Shown here piece by piece: positions 58,564 through 64,000 of a stretch of DNA of 64,000 nucleotides. Source of the DNA: Blastomonas fulva (GTDB taxonomy: Bacteria; Pseudomonadota; Alphaproteobacteria; Sphingomonadales; Sphingomonadaceae); assembly GCF_003431825.1 (NCBI RefSeq), contig NZ_CP020083.1, positions 3,448,501-3,512,500 of the forward strand, given 5' to 3'. A program made the position numbers and the translations under genes. The notes beneath the pieces were generated by a model. The model was not told the DNA's origin, did no database searches, and worked only from the letters and a program-made list of their open reading frames with translations. Every line of letters starts with the position of its first letter. Position 1 is the stretch's first letter.

Positions 58564-59508
58564 TCAGTATCCCAGTGCGAGGTCGACCTCGTTGACCAGC
58601 GCCTCGCCGCGCACATAGCGGCCCAGATTGTCCGCAAAAAGGGCCGCCGCCCGCTGGAACATCCGGTTCTGCGCGCGGCCCGAGAGGTGCATCGAGATCT
58701 GCACATTGGGGAGAGTCCACAGCTCATGATCGGCCGGTAACGGCTCGGGCGTGGTGACGTCGAGAAACGCGCCCGCGATGCTCTTGCCCTTGAGCGCAGC
58801 GATCAGCGCGTCCTGATCGACGCATTCGCCGCGCGCGATGTTGACCAGGATCGCCTCGGGTTTCATCGCGGCGAGCTCGTCGGCACCGATCAGCGCATCG
58901 GTTTCGCGCGTGGCAGGCGTCGCGATGACCACCCAGTCATACTCGCCGATCCGCCCGCGCCATTCGTCAGCTCCCAGTATTCCGGCGTCGGGCCGCGCGG
59001 TGCGGGCAACCCCGGTTACCTCCACCCCGAAACCCTTCAGCCGCTCGCCGATCGCAGAACCGATCGCACCATAGCCGATGACCAATGCGCGGGTTTCGTA
59101 AAGCTCGATCGTCCCGGGCGAGGTCCACAGCCACTCGCGCCTGTCCGCGGCGCGCACGACGTCAGCATAGCCCTTGGCCATGCTGAGCATACCCAGCACC
59201 GCGTATTCGGCGACCGCGATGGTGTTGATGCCGACGCCGTTGGTGACCCGGGTGCCGCGCGCGGTCAGCTCCTCGACCGGGAAATGGTCGAGCCCGGCAT
59301 AGAGGGTGGAAACCCATTTCAACCCGGTGCCCGCCAGCACCACATCGCGCATCGCCTGCTTGTCGTGCATGTCGACCCAGGCGATATCGGCATCGGCCAC
59401 CTCGACCCTGGCCTCGTCCGCCGAACCGATCCACACCACATCGACGCCATCGGGGATGGCCGGTTCGAGCAATGGTCGTACGAGTGCGGAAATCACGGCC
59501 TTGGTCAT
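58564..59508 (-). CDS. D-2-hydroxyacid dehydrogenase
   Basis: NAD(P)-dependent oxidoreductase of 314 residues. The nucleotide-binding motif is GYGAIGSAIG, and catalytic residues are Arg226 (NIARGE), Glu255 (TTPEPLP) and His274 (SMHLSG). The substrate range (glyoxylate, hydroxypyruvate, 2-oxoacids) cannot be fixed from sequence. It converges with the muramidase gene across 12 bp. It is adjacent to a small membrane protein gene (18 bp upstream). Confidence 0.92.
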   Translation of the reverse strand: MTKAVISALVRPLLEPAIPDGVDVVWIGSADEARVEVADADIAWVDMHDKQAMRDVVLAGTGLKWVSTLYAGLDHFPVEELTARGTRVTNGVGINTIAVAEYAVLGMLSMAKGYADVVRAADRREWLWTSPGTIELYETRALVIGYGAIGSAIGERLKGFGVEVTGVARTARPDAGILGADEWRGRIGEYDWVVIATPATRETDALIGADELAAMKPEAILVNIARGECVDQDALIAALKGKSIAGAFLDVTTPEPLPADHELWTLPNVQISMHLSGRAQNRMFQRAAALFADNLGRYVRGEALVNEVDLALGY

Positions 59509-59526
59509 TGAAAAGCTCCCTGTGCG

Positions 59527-59883
59527 TCAGGCCCTGTAGGCGAGACAGCCAGCAGCAATAAGCAGCGGCAGGGCAGCAAGGTCAACAAGCGCAATGCTTC
59601 GCAGCGATGCAGGCGCTCCGGAAGACCAGAACAACACGAGAAACGAAACCATGCTGACGGCGGCCACCACTGCCGCCAGCCGGCGAACGCCGGGGTCGAA
59701 GATCGCCCAGATACAGACGACAACCACGCATGCAAACAATGCCGCGCGGTGCTGGACGAGAAGGAACGCCGGGTCTGCGGGGGCCATTCCGTAAAGCGCC
59801 GCCAGCAGGCCCGGCTGGAACAGTGCCGCTGCCGGCAACACGTGGACCGCGCAGATCAGCAGCCAGAGGATCGGTTGGAGCAT
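59527..59883 (-). CDS. Small four-helix membrane protein
   Basis: A 118-residue protein composed almost entirely of four hydrophobic helices with short polar turns (for example PADPAF and FDPGVRR). It has one conserved-looking segment LYGMAPADPAFLLVQHRAALF. Genes of this pattern occur in other sphingomonads but have no established function. It lies between cysS upstream and the dehydrogenase downstream on the same strand. Confidence 0.75.
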   Translation of the reverse strand: MLQPILWLLICAVHVLPAAALFQPGLLAALYGMAPADPAFLLVQHRAALFACVVVVCIWAIFDPGVRRLAAVVAAVSMVSFLVLFWSSGAPASLRSIALVDLAALPLLIAAGCLAYRA

Positions 59884-59946
59884 GTCGGCATTCTAACGAA
59901 TGCGACCGCATCTGCGATTACGCGAAAGGTAAACGTCAACAAATCT

Positions 59947-61422
59947 CTAGACCTCGATCCGCCACTCCCAGCCCAGCGGATCGCCGTCCATCACCTCGAC
60001 CCCTGCGGCTGTCAGGTCGTCGCGGATCGCGTCGGATGCGGCGAAGTTCTTGTCCGCGCGCGCATCCTTGCGCAGCTTGAGCATGTGCTCGATGCGCGCC
60101 TCATCGATCTCGATCGCCACCGGGCGGAGGCGCAGCGCCGAACGCTCGAGTGCCATCAGGTCGAGCCCCAGCACCGCATCCATCGCCTCGATCGCTGCGA
60201 GCCGCTGGCCCGCATCGATCTTCTTTTGCGCCAGAGCCTCGTCCAGCACGGTCAGCGCCTTGGCGGTGTTGAGATCGTCTGACACCGCAGCATCGAAATC
60301 TCCCAGCAGCTGCAACAGTCGCGGGTGATCAACGCTCTGCGCCGCGCTCGCGCCGGAGCGCAATGCCGCCACTGCCATCACCAGCCGCTTCAGCCGCGTC
60401 AGCGCCGCGAGCAGATTGTCCCAGCTGAACTCGAGCTCGCTGCGATAGTGCGCCTGCAGGCACATCAGCCGATAGGCGAGCGGGTGAAACCCCTTGTCGA
60501 TGAGCAGCTGCAGCCGGAGGAACTCACCGCTCGATTTCGACATCTTGCCGGTGCGGTCGATCAGGAAGTTGTTGTGCATCCAGATCTTGGCGCCAGAGTT
60601 TCGCGGATCATCCAGGCCGTTCGTGCAGCAGAATGCCTGATTCTGGGCGATTTCATTGGGATGATGAATCTCGCGGTGGTCGATGCCGCCTGTATGGATG
60701 TCGAAGGGGAAGCCGAGCAGCTTTTCTCCCATCACCGAGCACTCCAGGTGCCAGCCTGGCGCGCCCCGACCCCAAGGCGAATCCCATTCCATCTGCCTTG
60801 TCTCTCCGGGCGGAGTCTTGCGCCAGATCGCGAAGTCGGCGGGGTTGCGCTTGCCTTCCACGCTCTCGATCCGGCCCTCACCGTCCTCGGTCACCGCGCG
60901 CGCCAGGCGGCCATAATCGGCCACGGTCGACACATCGAAATAGAGCCCGCTGTCCAGCTCATAGCAGTGCTTGTCGGCCATCGACTTGCCCCACTCGATC
61001 ATCGCCCCGACATATTCGGTCGCGCGCGGGTGCTGCTTGGGCTGGACATTCAGGCGAGCCAGATCGCGCTCGAAATCCTCCTGATAGAAGCGCGCAATAT
61101 CCCACGCAGACTTGCCCTCGCGCGCAGCCATGCGTTCCATCTTGTCCTCGCCCTCGTCGGCGTCGGACGTCAGATGGCCAACATCGGTGATGTTGATGAC
61201 ATGGGTGAGCTTGTAGCCCTTCCACTGCAACGTGCGTCCCAGCGTATCGGCAAAGACATAGGCCCGCATGTTGCCGATATGCTGGTAATTGTAGACCGTC
61301 GGCCCGCAGCTGTAGACGCGAGCCTCGCCGACATGAACGGGCGTGAAGGGCTCGACCGCGCGCGTCAGGCTGTTGAACAGCATCAGCGGTGCGGCTTGGG
61401 GATCGGATGCAGGCTGGGTCAT
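59947..61422 (-). CDS. cysS: Cysteinyl-tRNA synthetase
   Basis: Class I synthetase charging tRNA-Cys; 491 residues. HIGH motif as HIGN (48-51) after YSCGPTVYNYQ; KMSKS in DRTGKMSKSSGEF; zinc ligands Cys39, Cys in LECSVMG and the His/Glu in GGIDHREIHHPNE. ATG 61422. A terminator for the minus-strand gene upstream lies behind it. Confidence 0.97.
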   Translation of the reverse strand: MTQPASDPQAAPLMLFNSLTRAVEPFTPVHVGEARVYSCGPTVYNYQHIGNMRAYVFADTLGRTLQWKGYKLTHVINITDVGHLTSDADEGEDKMERMAAREGKSAWDIARFYQEDFERDLARLNVQPKQHPRATEYVGAMIEWGKSMADKHCYELDSGLYFDVSTVADYGRLARAVTEDGEGRIESVEGKRNPADFAIWRKTPPGETRQMEWDSPWGRGAPGWHLECSVMGEKLLGFPFDIHTGGIDHREIHHPNEIAQNQAFCCTNGLDDPRNSGAKIWMHNNFLIDRTGKMSKSSGEFLRLQLLIDKGFHPLAYRLMCLQAHYRSELEFSWDNLLAALTRLKRLVMAVAALRSGASAAQSVDHPRLLQLLGDFDAAVSDDLNTAKALTVLDEALAQKKIDAGQRLAAIEAMDAVLGLDLMALERSALRLRPVAIEIDEARIEHMLKLRKDARADKNFAASDAIRDDLTAAGVEVMDGDPLGWEWRIEV

Positions 61423-61480
61423 GATGCGGCAACCCTTGCCTGCAAACCGCGCGGGCCGTCAAGCACCATGGCGCAGACAC

Positions 61481-61521
61481 AAAAACCCCGCCCGCGCCGG
61501 TCGCAGCGGCACGGGCGGGGG
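61481..61521 (-). terminator. Terminator for the FecR-like gene
   Basis: On the minus strand a CCCCGCCCGTGCC stem pairs with GGCGCGGGCGGGG, followed by TTTTTGTG. It lies between the FecR-like gene and cysS. Confidence 0.85.
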
Positions 61522-61538
61522 ATAAAATCGCGGTTGGT

Positions 61539-62330
61539 TCAGCGATCGCCTGCGGGGCTGACCTCCTGCTCGACGGCGGCCATCGTCTCGACCAGCAGAC
61601 CGAGCTGGTTCTCGCAGCCATTCTCGATCAGCGTGCCGGCCAGTTCGTCGACCTCTGCCGGAACGCTGGGCAGCACCACCAGGTCGATCTTCCTGGCCGC
61701 GCCATCAGGTCCGGTCAGCGTGTAGCTGCTGCCGCTGACCACAGGCACTTCGGCAAAGGGCCAGACGCGGTTGCCCGATCCCTTCTTCCACAGCAGATCG
61801 GCCTTGGCGCCGCTGGCGTTGGCGAGCTTGAGGTTCACGTCGTCGGCGACGCTGGCGCGCCAGAACAGCAGGCGGTTGGGCTCGGCCACGCAGAACTTGC
61901 CCGACTGGCTGGCATCGATGAACCACAGATTGGGGCTGCGGGGTGCTGAAGGCTTGGCTGCGGACGGCGCACCGCGCACGGCTCCGGTCCGGGTCCGGCT
62001 GGCACCGCCGCTGGTCGAAAGCAGGCTAGCGATCTGCGTGCTCTGCGTCTGGTCGCGCTTGACCGCGCCATCGAGCGTGAAGGTACCGGGGCCCGAAAGG
62101 ACGCGGGTGCCGGCCTTGTCGAGCACGGTCACACGGTCGCTGGCCTTCAGCACCACCTTGGTGTTGGCGGGCAGCTTCTTGCCGGCCGGATATTGCGCAG
62201 CGGAAGGCCCCGCCGATCGCACCACCATGGACTGGGCCATCGCGGTACCGCTGACGGCAACCCCCAGGCCTAAAACTGCACCCAACGCAAGCGCCCGGTG
62301 AAGTACGGACTTCCTATCAACCGAGAACAT
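61539..62330 (-). CDS. Exported FecR-like protein of unknown function
   Basis: A 263-residue secreted protein. The N-terminus is a signal peptide (hydrophobic ALALGAVLGLGVAVSG, cleavage after AMAQ near 33). Residues about 40-90 resemble a FecR-type beta domain (VVLKASDRVTVLDKAGTRVLSGPGTF), followed by a Ser/Ala/Pro-rich linker and a second domain with two cysteines (about 160-245). AAGGAG is placed 7 nt before ATG 62330. It overlaps the 3' end of the cyclase gene by 14 bp, so the pair is co-translated. The FecR relation is weak, and the true fold is unknown. Confidence 0.7.
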   Translation of the reverse strand: MFSVDRKSVLHRALALGAVLGLGVAVSGTAMAQSMVVRSAGPSAAQYPAGKKLPANTKVVLKASDRVTVLDKAGTRVLSGPGTFTLDGAVKRDQTQSTQIASLLSTSGGASRTRTGAVRGAPSAAKPSAPRSPNLWFIDASQSGKFCVAEPNRLLFWRASVADDVNLKLANASGAKADLLWKKGSGNRVWPFAEVPVVSGSSYTLTGPDGAARKIDLVVLPSVPAEVDELAGTLIENGCENQLGLLVETMAAVEQEVSPAGDR

Positions 62331-64000
62331 AGCTTTCTCCTTTTTGTGTCTGACCAAGTCGCTTGAACAGATTCGCGATGGCCTCTTCCTGCCCCATTTC
62401 CTGCAGCTGTGATGTGAGTTGAACCACAGCGTCTGAATCTCCCGCCTCGTGCGCAGTCACGAGTTGAGCGATTTGGGTACGTTCACCTGCCGGCATGTCC
62501 GGCGCGGGTTCGAAAATATCCACGGGCTTGGCGCGCCCTCTTAGCACGATCCGGCCCATCGGACGATACCAGTCTAGCCCCGAGCGCTCCGCCGCCTCGC
62601 GGCTGACCAGCACGCGGGTGTCGAGGTTCTTGTTCGCCGCCTCGAGCCGCGCGGCGGTATTCATGCTGTCACCGAACGCCGTGTATTGAATGCGCCCCTC
62701 GCCGCCGAAGTTGCCGACGATCGCTTCACCGAAATGCACGCCGACGCGGGTGCGACCGATCGGCGGGACGCCTTCGGGCGCGCTGCGGCGGAACTCCTCG
62801 CCAGCCTCGTACATCGCCCAGGCCGCTCGCACCGCGCGCTCACCGTCGTCGGGAAAGCTGATTGGCGCGCCCCAGAAGGCGACCACCGCATCGCCCACGA
62901 ACTTGTCGAGCGTGCCGCCATATTGCAGCACCACGTCGGCGAGCTTGTCGAGATAGTTGTTGAGCAGGAACGCCACCATCTCCGGCTCGATCGCGTGGGT
63001 CAGCTTGGTAAAGCCCTCCAGATCGGTGAATACGCAGAAGATCTCGCGCTTCTCGCCGTGCAGCGCGAGCTTGTCGGGGTCCTTGAGGATTTCCGCCGCG
63101 ACCGAGCGGGGCAGGTACTTGCCCAGCGCGTTCTGCGCGAACGCGCGCTGCTTGGACCCAACCACGCGTGCGGCGGCACCCACCGAGGTATAGGCGAGCA
63201 GCCATCCGGTCGCCCAGCCGAAGCTTGGCAGGTCTAATGTATCGAACCCCTGATATTGCAGAATGAACGGCACGGTGATGAAGAACAGGATCTGCGATCC
63301 GAGCAGCAGTCCCATGATCCAGGCACGCGCCTGGCTGATCGCGGTGGCGCAGCCGGCCAGCACCACGACCAAAGCGATCACCCAGAGCGACCAGCCGGGG
63401 AATGAGAACGGCTGATCGTTGTCGAGAAGCTGGGACATCATGTGCGCATGGACTTCGAGCCCGATCATCTGCGAATCGCCGGTGACGACATCGCCGATGC
63501 GGGTGAGCGGGGTATCGAACTTGTCGAAATCAACGAAATCCCCGCCGATCAGCACATGCTTGCCCTTGACCTCGCTGGCGACGAACTCGGCGCTTTCAGG
63601 GTCGGCAAACAGGTCGATCGGCAGCTTGTTGATCACCGGGCGGTCCGACGACAGCGGGAGGCGGAAGCGGATCGCACCGCGATAGTCGGCGAACGCTGCG
63701 TTGGGCGGGGTCATCGCACGCACCATGATCGGCGGCAGGTTCTTCGGCTGGTCGGGCCAGCGCCGCGCGACACCATCCGGATCGGTCAGCAGCCGGATGC
63801 TGGTGGGCACCGTCTTGGCGGTAGTGATGTCCTTGAGGAACTGCTCGAGAAACTCCTGCTGGCGGAACTGGATCGCCTCGGTGTTGGTCTCGTTGGATGC
63901 ATAAGCGACGTGCGTGGGGGTCTGCATCGATCGGAATGCGGTCTTGAGCGCCTCGTCATCGTCCTGCGGCTGATCGAACAGAATATCGATGCCGATCGAT
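62317..64000 (-). CDS. CHASE2-domain class III adenylate/guanylate cyclase (5' end outside window)
   Basis: The frame is open to the window edge, so the N-terminus is missing. The visible part has an extracytoplasmic CHASE2 sensor region (IGIDILFDQPQDDDEALK and LIGGDFVDFDKFDTPLTRIGD), three membrane helices, and a C-terminal class III cyclase domain. Metal-binding Asp residues occur in VFTDLEGFTKL and FVGDAVVAFWG, and the transition-state Asn/Arg in NTAARLEAA. Lys in DKFVGD and Asp in FGDSMNTA favour adenylate cyclase. It is coupled to the exported FecR-like protein, which may be its sensor partner or output. Confidence 0.9.
   Translation of the reverse strand, partial: SIGIDILFDQPQDDDEALKTAFRSMQTPTHVAYASNETNTEAIQFRQQEFLEQFLKDITTAKTVPTSIRLLTDPDGVARRWPDQPKNLPPIMVRAMTPPNAAFADYRGAIRFRLPLSSDRPVINKLPIDLFADPESAEFVASEVKGKHVLIGGDFVDFDKFDTPLTRIGDVVTGDSQMIGLEVHAHMMSQLLDNDQPFSFPGWSLWVIALVVVLAGCATAISQARAWIMGLLLGSQILFFITVPFILQYQGFDTLDLPSFGWATGWLLAYTSVGAAARVVGSKQRAFAQNALGKYLPRSVAAEILKDPDKLALHGEKREIFCVFTDLEGFTKLTHAIEPEMVAFLLNNYLDKLADVVLQYGGTLDKFVGDAVVAFWGAPISFPDDGERAVRAAWAMYEAGEEFRRSAPEGVPPIGRTRVGVHFGEAIVGNFGGEGRIQYTAFGDSMNTAARLEAANKNLDTRVLVSREAAERSGLDWYRPMGRIVLRGRAKPVDIFEPAPDMPAGERTQIAQLVTAHEAGDSDAVVQLTSQLQEMGQEEAIANLFKRLGQTQKGESYVLG

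Overview
The window is a 64 kb chromosomal segment of an alphaproteobacterium, almost certainly a member of the Sphingomonadales (Sphingomonas, Sphingopyxis or Blastomonas type; I cannot fix the genus). The grounds are high GC content, the frr-uppS-cdsA-dxr-rseP-bamA-skp-fabZ order with the lipid A genes lacking, a CckA-type hybrid kinase, an alphaproteobacterial LexA box (GAACN7GAAC) before recA, a Cys-free L31, and several families of sphingomonad-like palindromic repeats. Almost everything is chromosomal housekeeping. I see no integrase, transposase, CRISPR array, rRNA or tRNA.

Left part (1-27 kb): end of ileS (carrying an in-frame palindromic insertion), lspA, a BamF/DUF3035-like lipoprotein, then on the minus strand dxs, a Zur-type regulator, an exported MsrA with a small membrane protein, and a PabB-PabC fusion. 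Next come an exported S9 peptidase, sdaA, comEC, gltX, gltA, dnaN with a 58-residue two-helix membrane protein directly downstream, a histidine phosphatase coupled to an exported IalB-like protein, a Fet4-like iron permease, rlmN, a Kef-type antiporter, a GNAT-nitrilase fusion, icd, psd and pssA.

Centre (28-44 kb): the translation and envelope block rpsB-tsf-pyrH-frr-uppS-cdsA-dxr-rseP-bamA-skp-fabZ-rpmE. It links ribosome function, undecaprenyl and isoprenoid precursors, phospholipid synthesis and outer-membrane assembly. Then alaS, recA with its SOS operator, a single-domain response regulator and cckA on the minus strand.

Right part (47-64 kb): DUF2062 protein, smpB-dapA, an exported lytic transglycosylase, greB, a vanadium-haloperoxidase-type enzyme with a complete active-site signature, an acetolactate synthase-like ThDP enzyme paired with an aldehyde dehydrogenase, an orphan phage-type N-acetylmuramidase, a D-2-hydroxyacid dehydrogenase, a small membrane protein, cysS, an exported FecR-like protein, and a CHASE2 adenylate/guanylate cyclase that runs off the end.

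The most unusual items are the 93-bp palindromic element read in frame inside ileS, the set of 31-bp-arm palindromic repeats, the dnaN-linked microprotein, the absence of lpxD/lpxA/lpxB from the bamA-fabZ cluster, the cytosolic-looking orphan endolysin and the ThDP enzyme/aldehyde dehydrogenase pair. I found no clearly undescribed multi-gene system.
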